A stretch of 44,929 bases of DNA from Rhodovastum atsumiense (GTDB lineage: Bacteria; Pseudomonadota; Alphaproteobacteria; Acetobacterales; Acetobacteraceae), in NCBI GenBank assembly GCA_026225115.1, contig JAMFSE010000111.1, forward strand, positions 1-44,929, given 5' to 3'. The notes beneath the pieces were generated by a model that saw only the letters and a list, made by a program, of their open reading frames with translations, did no database searches and had not been told where the DNA came from. Of the stretch, positions 24,901 to 32,907 are shown piece after piece (position 1 is the first letter of the stretch; each line of letters opens with the position of its first letter). The translations under genes were made by a program, and so were the position numbers.

Positions 24901-26139
24901 ATGTCACTCACGACAAACAGCAATAAGCCCATGACGGCTTTGTTGCTTTTAAAGCGGATGGATTGCGATAACGGCGTCACCTCCTATTGCGAAACGATCA
25001 TGCAGGGCATCAAAGACGCCGGCGATCGCGTGGTGATGGTGACCGGTCCGATTGCCGTGACACCTGCGACCCAAAAGCGATTGGACAACATGCAGCGCCT
25101 GGCAGATGAATGGCTGAAGATTCCTAACATCGGAAAGCCGGCCGCCGTATTTCAATCCTGCCGCGTTATTTTGGAGGTCATACGCCGGCAGAATGTCGAT
25201 GTCATATACTCGCAGGGCTTCTCCACGCTTCCTCTCGCGAAACTTCTCTCACTTCGGTCCGGCAAGCCGATCATATCTTGTTTCCATGGCGGCGCCGCGA
25301 GTCACCGGGGCAAAGAAGGTTCCTTCAAAGAACGCGCCTATTATCAATCCAGCGCCACATTATTTAGCGCCAAACAATTCATTTCGTTTTCGCACGAAAC
25401 AACCCGGTTCCTGATCAAAGTTTGTGGCATAAAACCATCGTCGATCGTCCGTATCCCGCATGGCATCGACATCCAGTACTTCAGACCGCCGGCGGAATTG
25501 GAGCGAACTGAAATCCGCACGGCCTTCGATATACCCGAGCACAGCCTGGTTTGCGTGCTGCCCGGCTGGGTCTCGGAGGATAAGGGCCATCGCCTGGTCG
25601 TCGAAGCGGTGCGATCCTTGCGGCAGAGCAATCCGGAAATCGGAATAGTCTGCCTTTTCGCCGGCTCGACCGAGCAGGGCGCCGCCATCATGGAAGATGC
25701 GCTGATCGATGAAAGCGACCTTCGGGCCTTCAGATTTCTAGGATTTTTGAGCAAGCAGCAGATTCGGGAAGCATTCTGGGCAGCCGATATCGTCTTGCTG
25801 CCTAGCCTGATTGAAGGGTTTGCCATTGCAATCGCAGAGGCGATGGCGTGCGGCTGCATCCCCATACGCACCCCTGCCGCCGGCTGTGCCGACCAGGTAA
25901 TCGATAACGTGACCGGATTCGTCATTCCCTTTAAGGATTCATCTGCGCTCGCCAATAAAATTCGCTTATTGGACGACCCGGAAAAGCGCCATGCGATGCG
26001 CCAGGCAGCGCAAGCCCACGCGGTTGCGCATTTTGACAAGGATCAGATGATCGCCCGCACCATCGAGGTTTTTCGCAATAGCGACGCAACGGCCGGTCCC
26101 GGCGCCGGCGCGGTAAACTCCCAATATGCGCCGAGCTGA
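24901..26139 (+). CDS. Glycosyltransferase family 4
   Basis: A 412-residue GT-B enzyme. It has the N-terminal acceptor domain with NGVTSYCETIMQGIKDAGDRV and HGGAASHRGKEGSFKE, the linker IVRIPHGIDIQYFRP, then VLPGWVSEDKGHRLVVEAVRSL and FLGFLSKQQIREAFWAADIVLLPSLIEGFAIAIAEAMACGCIPI, where the E-x7-E motif binds the sugar nucleotide. It is a retaining family 4 member, probably cytoplasmic. GGAG is directly before the start. It pairs with the upstream propeller gene; no other polysaccharide genes follow. Confidence 0.9.
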   Translation: MSLTTNSNKPMTALLLLKRMDCDNGVTSYCETIMQGIKDAGDRVVMVTGPIAVTPATQKRLDNMQRLADEWLKIPNIGKPAAVFQSCRVILEVIRRQNVDVIYSQGFSTLPLAKLLSLRSGKPIISCFHGGAASHRGKEGSFKERAYYQSSATLFSAKQFISFSHETTRFLIKVCGIKPSSIVRIPHGIDIQYFRPPAELERTEIRTAFDIPEHSLVCVLPGWVSEDKGHRLVVEAVRSLRQSNPEIGIVCLFAGSTEQGAAIMEDALIDESDLRAFRFLGFLSKQQIREAFWAADIVLLPSLIEGFAIAIAEAMACGCIPIRTPAAGCADQVIDNVTGFVIPFKDSSALANKIRLLDDPEKRHAMRQAAQAHAVAHFDKDQMIARTIEVFRNSDATAGPGAGAVNSQYAPS

Positions 26140-26142
26140 AAC

Positions 26143-26922
26143 CTACATCGTCGAATTGAACCCACCGCCATCCAGCAGCAGGTTTTGCCCGACGATATAA
26201 CCCGAACGATTGCTGCATAAAAATGCGCATGCGGCGCCAAATTCCTCCGGCTCACCAACCCGCCCCGCCGGATTCTCCTTCGCCCGCGCGGCAATCATCT
26301 CATCCGCGGTTCTGCCGGCAGCCTCGGCCGCCTTCGCCACCGTCACCCGCAGCCGATCCGTGTTGAACGGTCCCGGCAGCAAATTATTGATCGTTACATT
26401 ATGCCGCGCCACCTGCCGCGCCAGCCCCGCGACAAACCCGGTCAACCCGGTCCGCGCCCCGTTGGAAAGCCCGATATTCGCAATCGGCGATTTCACCGAA
26501 CCGGACGTGATATTCACAATCCGCCCAAAATTCTGCGCGATCATCGGATCGATCACCGCTTTGATCATCGCAATTGGCGACAGCATGTTGGCGTTCAGCG
26601 CATCATGCCACATCGCATCGGTAAACTCCCGGAAATCTCCCGGCGGCGGACCGCCGGCATTGTTGATCAGAATATCCGGCGCCGGGCATAAATCCAGCGC
26701 CGTCGCCCGTCCCTCCGGCGAGGTAATATCCCCGGCCGCGGCCCGCACCGAAACGCCAGTCTCACTCCGAATCTTCGCCGCTGCCGCCTCCAACGCTTCG
26801 GCATTCCGACCGGTAATCACCAGCGAAACCCCCTCCCGCGCCAACGCCATCGCACAAGCAAAGCCCAGCCCCTTGCTGGCCGCGCAAACAATCGCCTTGC
26901 GTCCGTGAATTCCTAAGTCCAT
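26143..26922 (-). CDS. SDR-family oxidoreductase lacking YxxxK
   Basis: A 259-residue Rossmann-fold protein. The cofactor site is AASKGLGFA (14-22) and the active-site loop NNAG (87-90), so it binds NAD(P). The catalytic Ser140 (NITSG) is present, but the Tyr and Lys of YxxxK are replaced by Ser153 and Arg157 in GLSNGARTGL. This matches an SDR branch with changed active site. Its reaction is unknown; names such as 3-oxoacyl-ACP reductase would be over-specific. The ATG at 26920-26922 has AAGGA seven bases upstream; the further-upstream part of the frame is only repeat sequence. Confidence 0.85.
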   Translation of the reverse strand: MDLGIHGRKAIVCAASKGLGFACAMALAREGVSLVITGRNAEALEAAAAKIRSETGVSVRAAAGDITSPEGRATALDLCPAPDILINNAGGPPPGDFREFTDAMWHDALNANMLSPIAMIKAVIDPMIAQNFGRIVNITSGSVKSPIANIGLSNGARTGLTGFVAGLARQVARHNVTINNLLPGPFNTDRLRVTVAKAAEAAGRTADEMIAARAKENPAGRVGEPEEFGAACAFLCSNRSGYIVGQNLLLDGGGFNSTM

Positions 26923-26938
26923 TTCAAATTCCTTTAAG

Positions 26939-27069
26939 CAAAGCAGTCGCTTTTTAAAAAAGCTCCGCAAAAACTTTTGCATATTTGAGCCCGGATTTTG
27001 GGACGCCACCCCTCCAGATTAACAAAGTCTTTTTGCTTCTTTTTGTTCACAAAAAGAAGTGCTTCCCTT
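26939..27069. repeat. Inverted pair of AT-hairpin repeats, copies 4 and 5
   Basis: A variant arm, imperfect CGCTTTTT-AA-AAAAGCTCCG near 26948-26968, runs rightward into AAAACTTTT. On the other side a minus-oriented arm, CTTCTTTTTGT-TC-ACAAAAAGAAG (27036-27059), follows AACAAAGTCTTTTTG. The two face inwards around a GC-rich middle, giving a 130-bp composite. The right arm encodes the last codons and the stop of the nitronate monooxygenase gene. Confidence 0.8.
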
Positions 27070-28129
27070 CCATTATTTCAATTGCCTTACGCGCAAGCTC
27101 CCGCGTCAGCGCACCCGCCGGCATCTCCTTTGCCAAAACCGCAGCCTGCCCGGACCACAGATTCACAAAATCGCCCGAACCCTCGGTCGTCGCCCGCAGC
27201 GGCGCAATCGCCGCACCGGCCAACGGAAATTCCGGCGCATCTGCCGACATCGGCCCCACCTCCCGCATCAAACGATTAACAATTCCGCGCGCAGGCCGCC
27301 CCGTAAAAACATTGGTAAGCGCCGTCGCATCATCCGCCGCAGCACTGAGCGCCGCCCGATGCACCGCCGGCACCTTGGCCTCCGGGGTAAACAGATAGGC
27401 CGTCCCGATCTGCACCGCCGATGCTCCCAGCGCGAACGCCGCAACGATCCCGCGCGCGTCAGCAATCCCGCCGGCAGCAATCACCGGTACATTCACCGCA
27501 TCAACCACCTGCGGCAGCAGCGCAAAAAGTCCGACCTGCCGCGCCATATCATCGGATAGAAAATTCCCGCGATGCCCGCCGGCTTCCAACCCCATCGCAA
27601 TCACCGCGTCACATCCATGCGCTTCCAGAAACCGGGCCTCCGCTACGGTCGTTGCCGAAGCGATAATTTTCGCACCCGCCGCCTTCACCCGATGCATCAA
27701 CGGTTCAGGTGGCAGCCCAAAATGAAAACTCACAATTTCGGGCCGGAATTCTTCTACCAGCGCGCAAAAATCCGCATCAAAGGGCGTGCGCCCGCCCCCC
27801 GTGAGCGCCGCCTCGGGGTCCAGACCCAGCGCCAGATAATACGGCGCCAAAACCGCCCGCCAGCGCCGCATTGCATCCGGATCCGGCAGCGGCGGCGTAT
27901 GGCAGAAGAAATTCACATTGTACGGCCCCTTGGTTCCCGCTTGCACGGCGGTCAGCGCGTCGCTTGCCTGCCGCAAATCATATTGCGCGCAAGCCAGCGA
28001 TCCCAGCCCGCCCGCCTCGCACACGGCGATGACCATTTCCGGCGTCGTATTCCCCGCCATCGGCGCCTGAATAATCGGGAGCTCGATCCCGAACAGTTTT
28101 ATCGCGCGCTGATCAGGCCAATCCATCAT
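27047..28129 (-). CDS. Nitronate monooxygenase-like flavoprotein
   Basis: A 360-residue 2-nitropropane dioxygenase-family TIM barrel. The N-terminus IELPIIQAPMAGNTTPEMV binds FMN, the candidate catalytic His186 lies in GLEAGGHRGNF, and PVIAAGGIADARGIVAAFALGASAVQIGTAYL binds the FMN phosphate. It oxidises alkyl nitronates or propionate-3-nitronate. The final residues (KHFFL) come from an inserted repeat arm, so the C-terminus was altered. It follows the PPSR gene by eight bases on the same strand. Confidence 0.92.
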   Translation of the reverse strand: MMDWPDQRAIKLFGIELPIIQAPMAGNTTPEMVIAVCEAGGLGSLACAQYDLRQASDALTAVQAGTKGPYNVNFFCHTPPLPDPDAMRRWRAVLAPYYLALGLDPEAALTGGGRTPFDADFCALVEEFRPEIVSFHFGLPPEPLMHRVKAAGAKIIASATTVAEARFLEAHGCDAVIAMGLEAGGHRGNFLSDDMARQVGLFALLPQVVDAVNVPVIAAGGIADARGIVAAFALGASAVQIGTAYLFTPEAKVPAVHRAALSAAADDATALTNVFTGRPARGIVNRLMREVGPMSADAPEFPLAGAAIAPLRATTEGSGDFVNLWSGQAAVLAKEMPAGALTRELARKAIEIMEGKHFFL

Positions 28130-28137
28130 GTCAAACT

Positions 28138-29001
28138 CTATGTTGGTTTTTCCGCCGCTTTTTCATGTCTTGCATGCCAGGCATCCATCATTTTCAGTAC
28201 AGTCGCCGCCGTCTCCTCAATCGACCGCCTTGTGACATCGATCACCGGCCAGCCCCGCGCAGCACACAGCCGCTTCGCCCAAAGCAATTCCTTGCCCACA
28301 GCCTCATAATCCACATACTCTCCATTATCCCGCGAAAACCCCGGCTGCGCTCCAGCCCCGATCAAGGTCAACCGATGCCGCCGAATATCGATCAACGATT
28401 TCGGATCAATCGTCAGTCCCACGACCGGACAACCGGGATCATTTAACAACTCCGGCGGCTCAATCCCCGGCACCAGCGGAATATTCGCAGCCTTGATCCC
28501 GCGATTGGCCAGATAAAAACAGGTCGGCGTCTTGGATGACCGGGAAACCCCCACCAGCACCACATCGGCCTCGGACATACCTCGATGCGCCTGCCCGTCA
28601 TCATGCGAAATCACATAATGCATGGCGTCGATCCGCCGAAAATAATCCGCATCCAGCACATATTGCCGCCCCGGCCGGTGCTTCGTCGGCATCCCAAGCT
28701 GCTGCTGCAACAAATCCAGCACCGGATCCAACGTATGCAACAGCTTGATCCCCATCCGCTGGCAACCGGAATCCAGCTCCCCCCGCAACGCCTCATCCAC
28801 CAGGCTGCACAGCACCGGCCCGGGTTCGGCATGTATCCCCTCCAGCACCCGGTGCATCTGCAAGCGGGACCGGATCAGGCTCCAGCGATGATAACTGACG
28901 TCAACCCCGTCAAACTGCGCCACGGCGGCCCGGGCAATCGCATTCAACGTATCGCCGGTGGCGTCGGACACCAGATGTATATCAAGCTTATTATTGTCCA
29001 T
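28138..29001 (-). CDS. PPSR / PPDK regulatory protein (DUF299)
   Basis: A 287-residue bifunctional Ser/Thr kinase-phosphorylase. It begins [19 protein letters not shown] and contains the P-loop [18 protein letters not shown] (151-168). Family members regulate pyruvate phosphate dikinase or PEP synthase. I chose ATG 28999-29001 because the family motif LVSDATG starts right after; the frame is open to 29205, but that part lies in the candidate origin. In alphaproteobacteria this gene next to hemE marks the replication origin. Downstream it is followed by nitronate monooxygenase, not by maf/aroE as is usual. Confidence 0.92.
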   Translation of the reverse strand: MDNNKLDIHLVSDATGDTLNAIARAAVAQFDGVDVSYHRWSLIRSRLQMHRVLEGIHAEPGPVLCSLVDEALRGELDSGCQRMGIKLLHTLDPVLDLLQQQLGMPTKHRPGRQYVLDADYFRRIDAMHYVISHDDGQAHRGMSEADVVLVGVSRSSKTPTCFYLANRGIKAANIPLVPGIEPPELLNDPGCPVVGLTIDPKSLIDIRRHRLTLIGAGAQPGFSRDNGEYVDYEAVGKELLWAKRLCAARGWPVIDVTRRSIEETAATVLKMMDAWHARHEKAAEKPT

Positions 29002-29015
29002 GAAGGCCGTAATAG

Positions 29016-29024
29016 CGTGGATAA
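29016..29024 (-). promoter_or_regulatory. DnaA box-like site 1
   Basis: TTATCCACG on the minus strand, eight of nine matches to TTATCCACA. It lies just upstream of the DUF299 gene start. Confidence 0.55.
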
Positions 29025-29170
29025 CTATTTCCCGCGCGGCCTTATTTCTCCAATCCGGGGATAACCGCGAAGATTCATCAACGGTGGACGCTTTTAACCC
29101 GGCCGCCGCCGCAACATGTATAATCCGCGCTAAGTTACGAAATATCAGAGGTTTATGCGAAACCTCCTGC

Positions 29171-29179
29171 TGTGGACAA
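29171..29179 (-). promoter_or_regulatory. DnaA box-like site 3
   Basis: TTGTCCACA on the minus strand, eight of nine matches to the consensus. Confidence 0.5.
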
Positions 29180-29214
29180 TCTTGTGAGTCACCGCCCTCA
29201 AACAATAAGCCCCG

Positions 29215-29223
29215 ATATCCACA
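29215..29223 (+). promoter_or_regulatory. DnaA box-like site 4
   Basis: ATATCCACA on the plus strand, eight of nine matches to the consensus, closest to the AT-rich stretch before hemE. Confidence 0.5.
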
Positions 29224-29275
29224 GGCATCAATCTCAACCTACCTCCTTTAAAGATTCTCTTATTAAGATTAGGCG

Positions 29276-30313
29276 ATGGGTATGAAATTGCTGGAAGTGT
29301 TGAACGGGGCAAAAGCCTGGCCGCCGCCGGCCTGGCTGATGCGCCAGGCGGGCCGTTATCTACCCGAATACCGCGAACTGCGCAGCCAGGCAGGAGACTT
29401 CCTCTCCCTCTGCACCAATCCGGAACTGGCTGCCGAAGTCACCCTGCAACCCATCCGGCGCTACGGTTTCGACGCCGCGATCCTGTTCTCCGATATCCTG
29501 ATCCTGCCCTGGGCGCTTGGCCAGGACCTGCGTTTCGCCGAAGGCGAGGGCCCATTGCTGCCGCCGTTGCAATCCCGCGCCGAACTCGCAAAACTGGATC
29601 CCGCCCGCGCCATCTCCGGCACGGCGCCGATCATGGAAACCGTGCGCCGCGTAAAAGCCGGCCTGCCGTCCGAGACCGCTTTAATCGGCTTTGCAGGCTC
29701 CCCGTTCACGGTCGCCTGCTACATGCTGGACGGCAAAGGCGGCGCCAAAGCCGGCAATGAATTCCCCCGCACCAGACTGCTCTGCTTCGAGGACCGCGCC
29801 CTGGTCGAAGGCGTCATCGAGCTGCTGACGGAAACGACAATCACCTATCTGCAGGCCCAGGTCGATGCCGGCGCCGATTGTGTCATGCTGTTTGAGAGCT
29901 GGTCCGGCATCCTCACCTCATCCTTGTTCCGGGATTTCGTCATCGCCCCCACCAAACGCATCGTCACCGCCTTGAAGGCAAAAAACCCCAGGCTGCATAT
30001 CATCGGCTTTCCCCGCCATTGCGGCCTCATGCTGGCCGAATACGTCACCGCCACCGGCATCACCGCGGTCGGGCTGGACAGCGTCACGGACGCTGTAACT
30101 GCTATAGCGGCGTGCCCGCCCGGCACCGTTTTCCAGGGCAATCTTGACCCGCTTCTGCTGCGCCTCGGCGGCGAGCCGCTAACCCAGGGCATCAAAGCCG
30201 TCCTCAACGGTTTTCGCGGCCAAAGCCATATTTTCAACCTCGGCCACGGCATCACCCCGGATGTAAAACCGGAGGCGATCGCCCTATTGATGGACACCAT
30301 CCGCGCCGCATGA
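29276..30313 (+). CDS. hemE: Uroporphyrinogen decarboxylase
   Basis: A 345-residue enzyme with the diagnostic PPAWLMRQAGRYLPEYRELR at the start, the FSDILILPWALGQDL block, GFAGSPFTVACYM and FNLGHGITPDVKPE near the end. It decarboxylates uroporphyrinogen III to coproporphyrinogen III in heme synthesis. The ATG at 29276 is followed by a second ATG two codons on. Its stop overlaps the hemH start as ATGA. It starts immediately right of the candidate origin. Confidence 0.97.
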   Translation: MGMKLLEVLNGAKAWPPPAWLMRQAGRYLPEYRELRSQAGDFLSLCTNPELAAEVTLQPIRRYGFDAAILFSDILILPWALGQDLRFAEGEGPLLPPLQSRAELAKLDPARAISGTAPIMETVRRVKAGLPSETALIGFAGSPFTVACYMLDGKGGAKAGNEFPRTRLLCFEDRALVEGVIELLTETTITYLQAQVDAGADCVMLFESWSGILTSSLFRDFVIAPTKRIVTALKAKNPRLHIIGFPRHCGLMLAEYVTATGITAVGLDSVTDAVTAIAACPPGTVFQGNLDPLLLRLGGEPLTQGIKAVLNGFRGQSHIFNLGHGITPDVKPEAIALLMDTIRAA

Positions 30314-31374
30314 AAACCGCGATCATCCTGTTCAATCTCGGTGGCCCCGACGCGCCGGAATCAATCGACAAATTCAGGGTCAATTTGTTCAATGACCCAG
30401 CCATCATCGGCGCTCCATTTTTTATTCGCTTCTGGCTCTCTCGCCTGATCGCTGCATCAAGCGCCAAGGCAGCAAAGAAAAACTATGCCCTGATTGGCAG
30501 CAGATCGCCTTTGCTGGACATCACCCGGACTCAGGCGCTGGCGTTGCAGAACCGCCTCAACGCCATCGACGGCGCGTTAAACGCCAAATGCTTCATCGCC
30601 ATGCGCTATTGGCATCCCTTTGCCGCCGAGACGATTGCCGAACTCAAAGCCTTCGCCCCGGACCAGATCCTGCTCCTCCCACTCTACCCGCAGTTCTCCA
30701 CCACAACCACGGGCAGCTCCCTGAACGATTGGCGCGATCAGGCCGCAAAGGCCGGCCTCACCGTGCCGACCACCACCCTTTGCTGCTATTACGAGGACCC
30801 GGCTTTTATAAAATCCCTCGCCGGTCTGGTCGGCGAAACCATTGCCGAGGCGCGCGCGAAAATGCCGCCCGGCACCAAACTACGCCTGCTGTTCTCCGCC
30901 CACGGACTGCCGGAATCCATCATCGAAAAAGGCGATCCCTACCAGGCACAGATCGAGGCAACAACCGCCGCTGTCATGTCGCATCTCGCAGAACCTCTGC
31001 TCGAGCACAGCGTCTGCTACCAGTCCCGCGCCACCCCGGTAAAATGGCTCGCCCCCAGCACCATCGACGCCATAACCCAGGCCGCGCGCGACAAAATCGC
31101 CGTCCTGCTGATCCCCATCGCCTTCGTCTCCGACCATATCGAGACCCTGGTCGAACTCGACATCGAAAACGCCGAACTCGCCCACGGCCTCGGCGTTCCC
31201 TTCTATTTCCGCGCCAAAGTCCAGAATGCCGACCCGGGTTTCATTGCCGCCTTGGCAGCACTCACTCGCAACGCGCTTACCGCCGGCCCCGGCCTGTGCA
31301 GTTTCAAAACCACCCGCGCCTGCGACGCCCGCCACAAAAACTGTCCCTGGACCAAATATCCCCATGCAGCCTGA
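30310..31374 (+). CDS. hemH: Ferrochelatase
   Basis: A 354-residue enzyme inserting iron into protoporphyrin IX. It has FNLGGPDAPESIDKFRVNLFND at the N-terminus, YPQFSTTTTGSS, the active-site LLFSAHGLPESIIEKGDPY and IAFVSDHIETLVELDIE. It ends in a Cys-rich tail CSFKTTRACDARHKNCPW, which could hold part of an Fe-S cluster as in some ferrochelatases. Start and stop overlap hemE and the HAD gene, so it is in one operon. Confidence 0.97.
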   Translation: MKTAIILFNLGGPDAPESIDKFRVNLFNDPAIIGAPFFIRFWLSRLIAASSAKAAKKNYALIGSRSPLLDITRTQALALQNRLNAIDGALNAKCFIAMRYWHPFAAETIAELKAFAPDQILLLPLYPQFSTTTTGSSLNDWRDQAAKAGLTVPTTTLCCYYEDPAFIKSLAGLVGETIAEARAKMPPGTKLRLLFSAHGLPESIIEKGDPYQAQIEATTAAVMSHLAEPLLEHSVCYQSRATPVKWLAPSTIDAITQAARDKIAVLLIPIAFVSDHIETLVELDIENAELAHGLGVPFYFRAKVQNADPGFIAALAALTRNALTAGPGLCSFKTTRACDARHKNCPWTKYPHAA

Positions 31375-32032
31375 ACTGATTATTTTCGATTGCGACGGTG
31401 TCCTGATCGACAGCGAAACCATCGCCTCCACCGTCGTCTCCCAAAATCTCACCGCGCTCGGCTGGCCGATGACGGTCCAGGACAGCATGAATATTTTCCT
31501 CGGCATGTCGATCACCGATATGGAGCCGATGATCATCGCCCGCCTCGGCAGTCTGCCCCCCAACTGGCGCCGCGGCCTCGAGGCCGAGCTGGTAACCGCC
31601 GTGGGCAGCCAGGCCAACCTCATCCCCGGCGCCCGCGAAACCCTGGAAGCCGTTACCGCCTTGGGAATCCCCTGGCGCATTGCCTCGAACTCGGGGAATG
31701 ACGAATTGCGCGCCAAATTCGCCCATACAGGGCTCCAGGACCTGACCGCCGGCCTGACCTTTTCCGGCACCGATATGGTAGCCCTTGGCGGCCGCCCGAA
31801 ACCGGCACCGGATATTTTCCTTGCCGCCGCCGCCTCGGCCAATATCCGGCCCTCGCATTGCCTGGTCCTGGAAGACAGCACCCTTGGCGTCACCGGCGCG
31901 GTTGCCGCCGGCATGACCTGCTACGGTTTTGCCCCGCATGGCGACGGCACCGCCCTCATCGCCGCCGGCGCTGCCAGGATCATCCACAGCCTGGCCGCAT
32001 TTATCCAACTGCTGGAGCCGCAAAACGCATGA
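31364..32032 (+). CDS. HAD-superfamily phosphatase
   Basis: A 222-residue HAD-IA hydrolase. The Asp nucleophile motif is FDCDGVLIDSE, motif II Ser lies in RIASNSG, motif III is GRPKPAPDIF and motif IV is LVLEDSTLGVTGAVAAGM. It resembles Gph/YieH-type sugar or phosphoglycolate phosphatases; the substrate is uncertain. The ATG at 31364 overlaps hemH by 11 bases, and the stop overlaps the next gene as ATGA. Confidence 0.9.
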   Translation: MQPELIIFDCDGVLIDSETIASTVVSQNLTALGWPMTVQDSMNIFLGMSITDMEPMIIARLGSLPPNWRRGLEAELVTAVGSQANLIPGARETLEAVTALGIPWRIASNSGNDELRAKFAHTGLQDLTAGLTFSGTDMVALGGRPKPAPDIFLAAAASANIRPSHCLVLEDSTLGVTGAVAAGMTCYGFAPHGDGTALIAAGAARIIHSLAAFIQLLEPQNA

Positions 32033-32478
32033 CCTTCATCGCTTTACTGCCGTTCTACCGCTGGGAGCTGGCCCTCCACATCATCTCCTTCACCGCCTGG
32101 ATGGCTGGCCTGTTCTATTTGCCCCGGCTCTATGTCTATCACTGCCAAACCGCGCCCGGCTCGGCGGAATCCGCCCGCTTCAAGGTCATGGAACGCCGGC
32201 TGCTGAAGGCAATCACCACCCCGGCCATGATCGCCACCTGGATTTTCGGCATCCTCCTCATCCTCACCCCGGGGGCGGTGGACTGGCACGCCGCCTGGTG
32301 GTGGACCAAGCTCGCCGCCGTGCTGGCCATGAGCGGCTTTACCGGCGCCTGCTCCAAATGGCGCAAGAATTTCCTGAACGACGCCAACGTAAAACCGGAA
32401 AAATTCTACCGGATTGCCAACGAAATCCCCACCATCCTGCTGGTCATCATCGTCATTGCCGTGGTAGTTTTCCGGTAG
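32029..32478 (+). CDS. hemJ: Protoporphyrinogen IX oxidase HemJ
   Basis: A 149-residue membrane protein with four helices. The family residues are visible: His17 in ALHIISFTAWMAGLFYLPRLYVYH, MERRLLKAITTPAMIATWIFG, and the C-terminal FYRIANEIPTILLVIIVIAVV. HemJ oxidises protoporphyrinogen to protoporphyrin, the step before hemH. The ATG at 32029 overlaps the HAD stop; the frame upstream is only an extension. With hemE and hemH it forms a late-heme operon. Confidence 0.93.
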   Translation: MTFIALLPFYRWELALHIISFTAWMAGLFYLPRLYVYHCQTAPGSAESARFKVMERRLLKAITTPAMIATWIFGILLILTPGAVDWHAAWWWTKLAAVLAMSGFTGACSKWRKNFLNDANVKPEKFYRIANEIPTILLVIIVIAVVVFR

Positions 32479-32634
32479 GTTGAGATATGCGCTCGCCCTT
32501 TGGTACCCCCGGGTTGGCGCGCGTTAAAAAACCATGCTAAGCGCGCCTTCAGACTGAACATTACGCATTTATCAACGATCCGTTGCCCAATCCGCAGCAC
32601 CGACACCACTCACGAAGCAAGAAAGTGAAACTGA

Positions 32635-32874
32635 ATGACTGAAATCGCCGACAAAGTTAAAAAAATTGTTGTCGAGCACCTGGGTGTTGACGAGGCCAAG
32701 GTGACCTCCGACGCTTCCTTCATCGACGATCTGGGCGCCGACAGCCTGGATACCGTTGAACTCGTGATGGCCTTCGAAGAAGCGTTCGGTGTCGAAATTC
32801 CGGAAGACGCGGCTGAGAAAATCACCACCGTAAAAGACGCGATCGACTATATCGAGAAGCAAAAAGCCGAGTAA
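32635..32874 (+). CDS. acpP: Acyl carrier protein
   Basis: A 79-residue acidic helical protein with [16 protein letters not shown], where Ser37 carries the phosphopantetheine. It carries acyl chains in fatty acid synthesis. It starts at ATG 32635 after a 156-base gap from hemJ with its own promoter presumably there, and fabF follows 33 bases later; the acpP-fabF pair is universal. Confidence 0.98.
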   Translation: MTEIADKVKKIVVEHLGVDEAKVTSDASFIDDLGADSLDTVELVMAFEEAFGVEIPEDAAEKITTVKDAIDYIEKQKAE

Positions 32875-32907
32875 AAACCGGCCCGCGCCGTCCAGGAGCA
32901 GCAATTT

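Larger units (their letters stand above)
29002..29275. other. Candidate chromosomal replication origin (oriC)
   Basis: The gap between the DUF299 gene and hemE, where the origin lies in Caulobacter and Rickettsia. It holds DnaA-box-like 9-mers: TTATCCACG (29016-29024, minus), TTATCCCCG (29056-29064, minus), TTGTCCACA (29171-29179, minus), ATATCCACA (29215-29223, plus). The hemE-proximal end is AT-rich (about 29243-29273), a possible unwinding element. No perfect TTATCCACA is present and the visible + strand does not obviously flip its G/C skew here, so this remains a candidate. Confidence 0.6.

Noticed and set aside
29002-29205. Longer DUF299 protein starting at 29205.
   Set aside because: The conserved domain starts at 29001 and the extra 68 codons cover DnaA-box-like sites with no family similarity.
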